Part shown: piece after piece, positions 16,702 to 23,978 of the stretch
Layout: each line of letters begins with the position of its first letter
Numbering within the stretch: position 1 is the first letter of the stretch
NCBI GenBank assembly: GCA_003506895.1
Contig: DNXO01000102.1
Span: 1 to 49,567, forward strand
Length of the DNA: 49,567 nt
Source of the DNA: Acetobacteraceae bacterium
GTDB lineage: Bacteria; Pseudomonadota; Alphaproteobacteria; Acetobacterales; Acetobacteraceae
Direction: 5' to 3'
Notes under the pieces: generated by a model
The model's input: only the letters and a program-made list of their open reading frames with translations
Told to the model about the DNA's origin: nothing
Database searches by the model: none
Translations under genes and position numbers: made by a program

Positions 16702-18309
16702 GTGGCCAAAGCACCTGCATCAGCCGCTGAAAGCATCATGGCGGCGGGCAAAATGAAGCCGCTTCTTGCCAGGCATAAACCGGTTGGGGCCGCGATTGGG
16801 CTGACCGCCGAGGGCGAAGGCGTGATCCTTCTGCACAGGAAGGCGAAGCCGAAGAAGGTCATGGCAATGCTGAAGGCAGCGGCGGGGAAGGAGAAACTGA
16901 AGCTCGACAATGCCAGCCTGCGGTTTGGACGTGCCATGGTGGACCCGGCGTACGACCCCGGGATGGTCCGCTTCTTTATTAATAAGGCTGCCGCCGGCAG
17001 CATGCGCATGAAGCTGTTGCCGGTGGTGAAGGAAGTTCCTTACCAGAAGGTCGAACTCAACGTCGATGACGGGCTGGAGCTGGAGCCAGATGATACCGCC
17101 GAGTCGCTGTCTCAGCAGTTGGCGGGACTGGTCAAGCGGATGGGTCAGGTCCCGGATACCGATGCGTCCCTGAAGGCGCGGCTGGCCACACTCGCGACCG
17201 ACGCCAGCACCCAAATCAAGGCCAACGATCTTAACTCTGCCGCCGATTTCATCGAGCAGCTAGGCGAAGCTCTGGACGAGGTGCTGGGCGAAGAGCCCGA
17301 GGCACCGGCCGAACCGTCGAGTGAGCAACCCGTGGAGGCCATGCAACCGGCCACGGAGGCGCCGGCGCCTCCCGCGCCTCCCGCGCCACCGAAGCAGCCC
17401 GAGGCGAAGCCCCAGTTGGACGCCGATGCCTTGAAGAAGGAACTGGCGGGGCTCATGCAGCGGATTCCGCAGATTCCCCCCAGCGATCCTGACCTGAAGG
17501 CGCGTGCTGTAAAGCTCGCGACTGACGCTAATGTTCAGATCAAGACTAATAACCTGACCTATGCCACCGGTTTCATTGGGCAACTGCGGGAAGCGCTCGA
17601 CAGCGCCGGGGGCGGCGCCGGCCAGCCGGCCCCGCCGAATGCCCCAGTCGCCGAGGCCAAAGCCGAAGCCAACGCCGAAGCAACGCCGGCGGCGTCCACT
17701 CTGACGCCCCGGTTAACGACGGCGGCGCAACGGATCGCCCAGGTGTTGGGCCAGGATCCGTCACGCAGGGGCACCCTTGTGGCCCTGGCCACGGACGGTC
17801 AGAAAAAGATCGCGGCGAACGATTTCACGGGTGCGCTGCACGCGATCGAGGAACTGGAAATCGCGCTCGACGCGCCGGTGGTCGCGAAAGAGACGATCAG
17901 CGCCAACACCGGCGCCGTGGCCTATGCGAAGTCGCGCCTGGCGTGGCTGGCCGTGCGCAAGCAGATGCAGGGCGACATCAACAAGCTGCGCGATACGTTG
18001 ACCGAAAAATATCAGGGCACGCCGATCCTGAATCAGATTCAGGCCAGCTACAACGATCGGGTGAGCAAAAAGCTGGACGTCCTTGATGAGTCGCTGGCCG
18101 ATCTGCTGGATGACGCCAGCAATGCCGCTGATCCGACGGTACGCGCGACCAAGGTGCAGGCGGCACGTGACAAGATCGCGGAATACCAGGGTTATGTGGC
18201 CTCGGAGTCGAAGTTGTTCGACGACCTCGATTCCAATCCGTTCGTCCCGCTTGCCATCAAGGCGACACTGACCAAGACCCTCGCGACACTTTCGGCGGCG
18301 GTGCGCTAA
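16702..18309 (+). CDS. Unrecognised protein with three internal helical repeats
   Basis: No family name can be given. The GTG start at 16702 has a strong ribosome site seven bases upstream. The 535-residue soluble protein has four parts: a unique N-terminal domain (about 1-125, basic around 43-66); three copies of a roughly 58-residue helical repeat (135-193, 243-301, 335-391) sharing an LAxLxxRIxQ start, a LKAR..xLATDA core, QIKxNxL and a xFIxQLxEALD end; Pro/Ala/Glu linkers between them; and a C-terminal helical domain (403-535) with AKSRLAWLAVRKQM and DSNPFVPLAIKATL. The C-terminal module looks familiar from uncharacterised multi-domain bacterial proteins, but I cannot name it. No signal peptide or membrane helix. 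Standing alone between tssM1 and the PAAR group, it may be an adaptor, scaffold or effector-associated protein. Confidence 0.75.
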   Translation: MAKAPASAAESIMAAGKMKPLLARHKPVGAAIGLTAEGEGVILLHRKAKPKKVMAMLKAAAGKEKLKLDNASLRFGRAMVDPAYDPGMVRFFINKAAAGSMRMKLLPVVKEVPYQKVELNVDDGLELEPDDTAESLSQQLAGLVKRMGQVPDTDASLKARLATLATDASTQIKANDLNSAADFIEQLGEALDEVLGEEPEAPAEPSSEQPVEAMQPATEAPAPPAPPAPPKQPEAKPQLDADALKKELAGLMQRIPQIPPSDPDLKARAVKLATDANVQIKTNNLTYATGFIGQLREALDSAGGGAGQPAPPNAPVAEAKAEANAEATPAASTLTPRLTTAAQRIAQVLGQDPSRRGTLVALATDGQKKIAANDFTGALHAIEELEIALDAPVVAKETISANTGAVAYAKSRLAWLAVRKQMQGDINKLRDTLTEKYQGTPILNQIQASYNDRVSKKLDVLDESLADLLDDASNAADPTVRATKVQAARDKIAEYQGYVASESKLFDDLDSNPFVPLAIKATLTKTLATLSAAVR

Positions 18310-18321
18310 ACGCGGACTTGT

Positions 18322-18360
18322 GCGGCGGTTCACCATGTCGGGTGGACCGCCGCGCGTTTC
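18322..18360 (+). terminator. Strong hairpin terminator after the repeat protein
   Basis: A 13-base stem (18322-18334 with 18341-18353) closes on the six-base loop ATGTCG; one pair is a G-T wobble. It is followed by GCGTTTCC, a short T run. It starts 12 bases after the stop of the repeat-protein gene and separates it from the converging methyltransferase gene. The T run is weak, so efficiency is uncertain. Confidence 0.7.
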
Positions 18361-18414
18361 CCCAGCAGTGCGGCGATGATTGTAATCGTGGCGGTATAGT
18401 GAATAGCCAGTCCG

Positions 18415-19506
18415 TCAGGCGCTAACGATCTGACGGTGCAGGGCGACCAGATGAGTCTGGTAGTGCACGGCGCTTCGCGCGTGCAGCCTGGTGTGCCAGG
18501 CGAAGTTGGACTGCTGCGCCAGAATTTTCAGGCCGGGAATGGCGTGGCCTTGTGGCCCGGCCAGCAGCGCCTGAAGAAATGCTTCGCCCGAACCACCATG
18601 GCTGGCGCGTTGCGAGTGGCCGCCCAGCCAGGCGGTGACCGGTGTCGCTCGCGTCGACCAGTCGTACGGGGTGGCCAGTAGGATCCGGCCGTTCTCGCTT
18701 GTGGCCTGGACCAGACTCTCCAGCAGTTGGCGGGGGTTGCTGACACAATCGAGCAGGTTGAGCGCGAGGCACAGGTCGGCCCGGCCGGTAGGGAGGGGCA
18801 GGCAGGTGGCGTCGCAGGCCCAGAAATCAGTTCGATCCGCGCCATCGATCGCCACGTCGAAGCGCCGGCGGTCGTAGACGAGGCCGATGCGCCGCCGCGG
18901 GTATGACACGCGCCCAAGGCCCGCGTTGCGCGCCAGGCGCAGCAGGCCGAGATGGATGTCCGCCCCCAGCACCAGCGCCTGGGGAAACGCCTGGGCCAAC
19001 GCGAAGCTGGTGCGCCCGGCGGCGCATCCGACATCCAGCATGCGGCGTGGCGTTGGCTCGAACGGGCCGGCCAATGCCAGCAGGCGGGCCAGACAGCGCC
19101 GTGCGGAACCTGGGATTGGGTCTTCGGCGCGGCCGGTCTCTTCGGGGTCGAGATCGGCGTAACCGTCCCAGCCGTAGGTCGATTGGACTTGGCGCATCGC
19201 ATCGAACCAACTGTCCGGCCCGATGGCGTCGCCTAACAGACCCTCCAGCTGCGGGTCGAGGTCTTCACGCAACATCAGCTCGATTCCTCGTTCTGCCAGC
19301 AGCGTTGCGAGTTCCGGCACGATGACGGGAATGCCGTCGAGCACCGGGTACTCATGCTGGCAGTCCGGGCAATGCAGCGTCGCCACGATCACATCGGTGT
19401 CGGTCCGTTCGGCGACGTGGGCGATCACCAAGCCATGTGGCTGGCGGCCGGCGCGCAGACAGACCGGACAGCGCGGCGCGAACGCCTCAAAATGGCTGAA
19501 TTTCAC
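18415..19506 (-). CDS. Class I SAM methyltransferase with zinc-ribbon N-terminus
   Basis: The start is a GTG at 19506, only ten bases after the PAAR stop. The 363-residue protein begins with a Trm112-like four-cysteine zinc ribbon (CPVC at 13-16, CPDC at 46-49) followed by EYPVLDGIPVIVP, a module common in small-molecule and lipid methyltransferases. The catalytic domain starts near 150 with the SAM-binding motif I DVGCAAG (158-164), an acidic motif II residue in LGADIHLG, and a later ALNLLDCV segment. The substrate cannot be read from sequence. Its tight linkage to PAAR suggests co-expression with the spike; it might be a modifier of T6SS components, an effector, or a passenger. No toxin or secretion signal is apparent. 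Confidence 0.8.
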   Translation of the reverse strand: MKFSHFEAFAPRCPVCLRAGRQPHGLVIAHVAERTDTDVIVATLHCPDCQHEYPVLDGIPVIVPELATLLAERGIELMLREDLDPQLEGLLGDAIGPDSWFDAMRQVQSTYGWDGYADLDPEETGRAEDPIPGSARRCLARLLALAGPFEPTPRRMLDVGCAAGRTSFALAQAFPQALVLGADIHLGLLRLARNAGLGRVSYPRRRIGLVYDRRRFDVAIDGADRTDFWACDATCLPLPTGRADLCLALNLLDCVSNPRQLLESLVQATSENGRILLATPYDWSTRATPVTAWLGGHSQRASHGGSGEAFLQALLAGPQGHAIPGLKILAQQSNFAWHTRLHARSAVHYQTHLVALHRQIVSA

Positions 19507-19516
19507 GACGCGCCGG

Positions 19517-19906
19517 TCAACCGCCGATCAACACGGTGGGACACCCGGGCGGTTCGATCTGACCGGTCGGGGATGGAATGGGCGCCACGCAAGAGGCGTG
19601 TAAGGTTTGATCGCCCACCCGGGCCGCGGGCAGGCCGCAAATCATCACCGTGGCAGAGCCTTTGGCGATGATACCAGGCCCCGCCGGTACGCACCCTGGC
19701 AGTGTGCAAATCTTGGTCATGTCGCTGACCCGGGCGGCGGGCTTGCCGCCGATCAGCACGGTGACCCCGCCGGGCGGCAGGATGGGCAGGGGCAGGGCCG
19801 GATGTGGCACGGGAGTCGGCACCAGGGCGGCCGGATGGATTGGCGCATGGCAATGCGGCGCGGTCTGCAGAACCATATCACCGACGCGCGCGGCGGGTGT
19901 TCCCAT
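19517..19906 (-). CDS. PAAR-repeat protein, T6SS spike tip
   Basis: A 129-residue protein made almost only of PAAR repeats: TPAARVGDM at the N-terminus, KPAARVSDM in the middle and LPAARVGDQ near the C-terminus, with GGxTVLIGG turns between. His/Cys residues near the start (HCHAPIH) and later Cys/His residues are candidate zinc ligands. PAAR proteins cap the VgrG trimer with a sharp cone and often carry toxins; this one has no extension, so any effector must be bound non-covalently or encoded nearby. The ribosome site AAAGGAGA is strong. It heads a two-gene unit with the methyltransferase and diverges from the Ala/Leu-rich gene at 20027. Confidence 0.93.
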   Translation of the reverse strand: MGTPAARVGDMVLQTAPHCHAPIHPAALVPTPVPHPALPLPILPPGGVTVLIGGKPAARVSDMTKICTLPGCVPAGPGIIAKGSATVMICGLPAARVGDQTLHASCVAPIPSPTGQIEPPGCPTVLIGG

Positions 19907-20026
19907 GTCTAATCTCCTTTAGGCAGATATTAGCAAGAAATAGGCTGATGGGGAATCGGCTCGCACGGCCATTGATATCGGCGCCGTTCTGGCTTTCGAT
20001 AAGGTGCGGCAACAACGGGAGCCGGC

Positions 20027-21172
20027 ATGGTCTGCTTTTGCAAACACACGATGAGCGAGCTGGAACTGTTGCTGCCCTCGCTGCATGCGCCTGCCGTCGG
20101 CGCCGACTTGAGCGCGAGCCTGAGTGCGAGCGCCAGCCTTAACGCCGGGATCGCGGCCGGCGCCCCGCTGAGCCTTATGGATGAGCTGCGGCCCTTGGCC
20201 GCTTGGCTGGCCCAGTTTGGCTTGCCGGCACCGCCTTGGACACCTGACCCGGCTTGGCTAGGTGAGCCGTTGCCGAGGATTCAACTCACGGCCAGTGCGG
20301 TCGCCACTCTTCAGGCGTTCGCGCAGCTTCAGGTGCTGGCGCTGTCGCTGGGGATGAACCTGATGGTGGCCGCCCAGGCGACCGCGTTCGCGCGATTGGT
20401 TGCCACCTTGAACGCGCGACTGGCGCTTTTGCTGCAAACGGCAGCGCCGATCAATCCGGCGTCGTGGGTTCAGCTTTCGGCGGCGGTCACCATCTCGGCC
20501 CAGGTCACGGAGGCGGTTCGGCTCGGTTTGCTGGTTCCCACGCCGCCGCCGATGGGGCCGCCGCTATCGCTCTGGCGTAATTTTTTATCTGAGCTGCGGG
20601 CATTGCTGCCGGTGATCGCGATCGCCAACCAGCTCCAGCTCGATCTGTCGGCGAGCTTGACAGCCCAGCTCGCGCCAATCCTGCGGACCATGCTGCGCAT
20701 CCCGATGCCGGCGATGACGGCCACACTGACCGCTGCCCTGTCGCTGACAACAAGCCTGACGGCGGCACTGGCCGCCGTGGCTCAATTGAAGCTGGCGCTG
20801 GGGATCGATCCGCTGACTGTCGGCTTGCCGGCGGTGCGGATGATGGTCGCGGAACGGCTTGCCGTTACGGCCAGCCTTGTGGAACAAGCCGCCGGAATGC
20901 CGCCTGCCGCTTTGATCGCGGCCTTGCCGCGCATCGAATACTGCCCGACCCTGATGGCGCCGCCCGCCGTTGTCCAGGCCGCGCTGTCGCTGAATCTGCC
21001 GCCGATGACATGGCAGATTCCCTTGATCGCTGACGTGCCGGTGCTGAACGTGGGCCTGCCCATGGCGGCTTTCAGCGCGCAGTTAAACGCGGCCCTCAAT
21101 CTTAGGGCGTCGGCGACCCCCTGCGGCCCTGGCTGCGACGCATCGGTATTGATGGCGGCTGCGAGTGCCTGA
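20027..21172 (+). CDS. Unrecognised Ala/Leu-rich protein beside PAAR
   Basis: No family recognised. The ATG at 20027 has GGGAG five bases upstream. The 381 residues are very rich in Ala, Leu, Pro, Thr and Met and poor in charge, mostly as amphipathic or moderately hydrophobic helices (for example TATLTAALSLTTSLTAALAA at about 233-252 and LNARLALLLQTAAPIN at about 130-145). There are no runs long and clean enough to call as certain membrane spans. Cysteine pairs mark both ends, CFC at 3-5 and CGPGC near 365, with a further Cys in RIEYC; this could be a metal or disulphide closure. It diverges from the PAAR gene and is followed at once by a converging DUF4337-like gene. Inference: a candidate spike-associated effector, chaperone or structural protein. 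Confidence 0.7.
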   Translation: MVCFCKHTMSELELLLPSLHAPAVGADLSASLSASASLNAGIAAGAPLSLMDELRPLAAWLAQFGLPAPPWTPDPAWLGEPLPRIQLTASAVATLQAFAQLQVLALSLGMNLMVAAQATAFARLVATLNARLALLLQTAAPINPASWVQLSAAVTISAQVTEAVRLGLLVPTPPPMGPPLSLWRNFLSELRALLPVIAIANQLQLDLSASLTAQLAPILRTMLRIPMPAMTATLTAALSLTTSLTAALAAVAQLKLALGIDPLTVGLPAVRMMVAERLAVTASLVEQAAGMPPAALIAALPRIEYCPTLMAPPAVVQAALSLNLPPMTWQIPLIADVPVLNVGLPMAAFSAQLNAALNLRASATPCGPGCDASVLMAAASA

Positions 21173-21195
21173 TAGGGGCTGCTGAAATGGGTGGT

Positions 21196-21771
21196 TCAGA
21201 ATGCGCCCAGTTCAGGCACCGTCAGTCCGATCACGCCGAGTGCCACGCCCACGCAGCCCATGAGCATGGCGAAACGTATGAGTAATTTCGAATTGGCGAT
21301 CACCGACGCCGTGGCCAGAACGATGCCAAGCTGCAAGGCGGCGGAGGCGTTGTCGAAGCTGTGCGACTGCTCCAGCGAACGATTGCGAACCTCTTCGAAT
21401 TCCTTGGCGCGTTCCATGATGGCGTCCTTGCCATCCTTGGGATCCGTGGCGAACCGTTTGCTGTCGTCCCGCAACTTTTGGGCCAGTATCAGACGTTTTT
21501 CCGATATCGCCGGATCGCCGGCAGGATCGATCACGGCGAGGGCTTCCGAAAGATCCCCAGCGATCGTCTGCCGTGTCGATTTGGCCTGATACTGGCTCCA
21601 GGCATCCGCGGCGAAAACGCCGTTGATGCTGACGCGGATTTCCGAATGACGCGCCTGTTGTTCGGTGATCGCCAGCAGGGCCGCCAAAATGGCGATCAGC
21701 AGGGCGGCGCCTTTGTTGCCGTGCGCGGCGGCATGTTCGGCGTGCTCATGATGTTCGAGTATCTCGCTCAC
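21196..21771 (-). CDS. DUF4337-like membrane protein
   Basis: I favour the GTG at 21771, which has GGAG six bases upstream, over a TTG at 21825. The 191-residue protein has a His-rich start (EILEHHEHAEHAAAH), a membrane helix at about 22-36 (AALLIAILAALLAI), a long charged helical region with WSQYQAKSTRQ, and two C-terminal membrane helices (about 143-165 and 168-188). This arrangement and the W-x-x-[YF]-Q-A-K-S signature match DUF4337, a family without assigned function found widely in proteobacteria. It converges with the Ala/Leu-rich gene and may be a bystander or, given the location, an immunity-like membrane protein; nothing in the sequence decides this. Confidence 0.72.
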   Translation of the reverse strand: MSEILEHHEHAEHAAAHGNKGAALLIAILAALLAITEQQARHSEIRVSINGVFAADAWSQYQAKSTRQTIAGDLSEALAVIDPAGDPAISEKRLILAQKLRDDSKRFATDPKDGKDAIMERAKEFEEVRNRSLEQSHSFDNASAALQLGIVLATASVIANSKLLIRFAMLMGCVGVALGVIGLTVPELGAF

Positions 21772-21949
21772 GGGTGACTCCGATACGGATGAGTTTTGTT
21801 CCAAAAATATATACAAACCGCACAACCATGCGCCTTAGAGGTGTTAGTCCGTATCCCCGGCCGCCGGCAAGCGAAGTTGCAACGGCAGTACGATATGTGA
21901 GAAATAAGCGGTGGGGCCATTTGTGGTGGGGCGGGGGTGCCTGGACAGT

Positions 21950-21968
21950 GCGTTCGAATAGCGTTCGA
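21950..21968. repeat. Direct repeat GCGTTCGA, 11-base spacing
   Basis: GCGTTCGA occurs at 21950-21957 and again at 21961-21968, start to start 11 bases, about one helical turn. That spacing would put two protein subunits on the same face of DNA, so it is a candidate operator upstream of the main tss operon. No known consensus is recognised. Confidence 0.45.
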
Positions 21969-22085
21969 GTCTGTCTAAATAATTCTCTGCCAGCGGGAAT
22001 TACCATTTGGCATCCTGCTGGTTGCGGCCGCATAAAGCGAGCGTACTATTAATGCCCGCGGACGAGCAACGGTCTCCACTGAGCC

Positions 22086-22109
22086 AGCTTTGTAATGCTG
22101 GACAAAGCT
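22086..22109. repeat. Perfect 8-bp inverted repeat in the tssA leader
   Basis: AGCTTTGT (22086-22093) and ACAAAGCT (22102-22109) flank an eight-base loop. It lies about 170 bases before tssA, so it could be a dimeric-regulator site or, if transcribed, a stem-loop in the leader. No T run follows, so it is not a simple terminator. Confidence 0.5.
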
Positions 22110-22277
22110 CGACAATTATCGTTTCATGACCAAGCGATTGCTTGGAAATAGGGGCGGGGGTGGAACGTGCTATCATATTACGGGCTTCCGCTTCGGAACT
22201 CGCCTGCATGAGAGCCGCGTGTATGAGCGATTTTTGGGGAGCGATGAGCCCCGATCCGGTTGGGTGGTTTGTCTGAA

Positions 22278-23357
22278 ATGCCGCCTATCGACCTTGCGAG
22301 TGGCCTGCCCGACCTAGACGCTGATGCGCCTGCCGGACCGAATCTTGAATTCGATGCGGCATTCGGCGAGCTCGAACGCGCGGCGCAAGGGAAGCCGGAG
22401 CAGCAATACGGCGGCACGATCATTCCGGCGGAAGACCCGGACTGGAAGGATGTGGCTGCCCAGTCCGAGCGGCTGCTGGATCGGACGTATGATCTGCGGG
22501 TGCTCGTTCTGCTGGCCACCGCCCGGCTGCATTTAAAGGGTGTGTCGGAATTTTTCTCGGTGATCGGGGCGATCCGGCAATTGCTGCAAGACCGCTGGGC
22601 GCACGTTCATCCCCAGCTTGATCCCGAAGACGACAACGATCCCACATTTCGTGCGAACGCCTTGCTGCCGCTCGCCGATCCAGTGCGCGTGCTTCGGTTG
22701 CTGCGCACCATGCCGTTGGCCGCCTCGCGCCGCGATGGTCCGGTGTCGTGGCGCACGATCGGCATTTTCAACGGCGTCATCGACACCGAGGACGCGGCTG
22801 AGAAGAAGACCGAAGCGGTGATTTGCGCCGCCTTCAACGACACCGGCGCGCAGGTCGTGCAGGCGCGTCTGGAGATGTTCGATGCAGGGATCGCTGAACT
22901 GACGGGAACCGAGGCTGCATTCGATGCCAACGCCGGTTACGGCAACGGACCTGATCTGTCTAACCTGACCAAGCTGCTGCGTGAGATCAGTTCCTACCTG
23001 CGCAATTATATGCCGACGGCAGACGATGAAATTGGCAGCGATGCGGCGGACGATTCGCCCTCTGACGCGGTGGGAGCCGAGGATGGTGGGGCTTCGGTAC
23101 CGCCAAGGGCGGGTTCCGCGCGCTCTGGCGGGGTGTCGATCGCATCACTGACGGCGATCAACTCGCGTGAGGACGCGATGAAATTGCTGGATCTGGTTTG
23201 CCGCTACTATGAGACCCATGAGCCGTCCAGCCCGTTGCCTCTTTTGGTTGCTCGGGCGCGCAGGCTAGCCGACAAAGGCTTTATGGAAATCCTACAGGAC
23301 ATGGCGCCGGATGGATTATCACAAGCGCAGAACGTTGTCGGTCAGCGCGATGAATAA
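22278..23357 (+). CDS. tssA: TssA, ImpA N-terminal family
   Basis: I start at ATG 22278, which gives the usual TssA opening with PAGPNLEFDAAF close to the N-terminus; a TTG at 22260 is possible. The 359-residue protein has the ImpA_N domain (about 10-130), including DPDWKDV, LLDRTYDLRVLVLLATA and DRWAHVHPQLDPEDDNDP. The C-terminal part ends in a helical domain with LLDLVCRYYETHEPSSPLPLLVARARRL, seen in short TssA forms. TssA docks on the baseplate and guides tube and sheath polymerisation. It opens the main plus-strand operon, with tssB 96 bases downstream. Confidence 0.93.
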   Translation: MPPIDLASGLPDLDADAPAGPNLEFDAAFGELERAAQGKPEQQYGGTIIPAEDPDWKDVAAQSERLLDRTYDLRVLVLLATARLHLKGVSEFFSVIGAIRQLLQDRWAHVHPQLDPEDDNDPTFRANALLPLADPVRVLRLLRTMPLAASRRDGPVSWRTIGIFNGVIDTEDAAEKKTEAVICAAFNDTGAQVVQARLEMFDAGIAELTGTEAAFDANAGYGNGPDLSNLTKLLREISSYLRNYMPTADDEIGSDAADDSPSDAVGAEDGGASVPPRAGSARSGGVSIASLTAINSREDAMKLLDLVCRYYETHEPSSPLPLLVARARRLADKGFMEILQDMAPDGLSQAQNVVGQRDE

Positions 23358-23453
23358 TGATAGAATTCTGCCCGCCCTGCTGAATATCCGGTGTTCACCC
23401 GGCTTGATCACCGCGTAATCGTTTTTCACCCGTTTCTCACAGCGAGTAAAACC

Positions 23454-23975
23454 ATGGCCAAAGCCAGTAGTCAAAAATTCATCGCCCGCAACCGTGCGCC
23501 GCGGGTGCAGATCGAATACGACGTTGAGACGTATGGCGCGCAAAAGTCAGTGCAGCTTCCCTTCGTTGTTGGGGTTATGTCGGATCTTTCCGGTAAACCG
23601 ACCGACCCGCTGCCCGCGGTGGCCGATCGAAAGATGATGGAAATCGACGTCGACAATTTCGATGACCGGCTGAAATCGATGAAGCCGCGTGCTGCTTTCA
23701 CGGTGCCGAATACGCTGACTGGCGAAGGCAATCTGGCGGTCGATATCACCTTTGAAAGCATGGATGATTTTTCGCCTGCCGCGATTGCCCGCAAGGTGGA
23801 GGGGCTGAACAAGCTGCTGGAAGCACGCACGCAGCTTTCCAACCTGCTGACCTATATGGACGGCAAGACCGGGGCGGAGAATTTGATCAACAAGGTGCTG
23901 CAGGATCCGGCTTTGTTGCAGACCCTGGCCGCGGCGCCGAAAGCCGGCGGCTCATCCACCGGCGAGGAGGGTTAA
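23454..23975 (+). CDS. tssB: TssB, sheath small subunit
   Basis: A 173-residue protein starting at ATG 23454 (MAKASSQKFI), the normal TssB start. Family landmarks are RVQIEYDVET, LPFVVGVMSDLSG, IDVDNFDDRLKSMKP, FESMDDFSPAAIARKV and the LLEARTQLSNLL helix that contacts TssC. Together with TssC it forms the contractile sheath that ClpV recycles. The stop is three bases before tssC. The 96-base gap before it has no clear terminator. Confidence 0.97.
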   Translation: MAKASSQKFIARNRAPRVQIEYDVETYGAQKSVQLPFVVGVMSDLSGKPTDPLPAVADRKMMEIDVDNFDDRLKSMKPRAAFTVPNTLTGEGNLAVDITFESMDDFSPAAIARKVEGLNKLLEARTQLSNLLTYMDGKTGAENLINKVLQDPALLQTLAAAPKAGGSSTGEEG

Positions 23976-23978
23976 GCG

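Larger units (their letters stand above)
21772..22277. promoter_or_regulatory. 506-bp non-coding region upstream of the main tss operon
   Basis: This is the only long gap in the window. It is less GC-rich than its surroundings in places and I find no convincing coding frame. It must hold the promoter of the tssA operon and of the minus-strand DUF4337-like gene. It contains the direct repeat at 21950-21968, the inverted repeat at 22086-22109 and a possible sigma-70-type promoter (TTGCGG at 22022-22027, 16-base spacer, TACTAT at 22044-22049). TTGGCA at 22007 resembles half of a sigma-54 site but lacks GC at the right distance. Confidence 0.5.

Noticed and set aside
22007..22025. Sigma-54 type promoter before tssA (TTGGCA ... 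TTGC)
   Set aside because: The distance between the GG and GC elements is three bases too long for the -24/-12 consensus.
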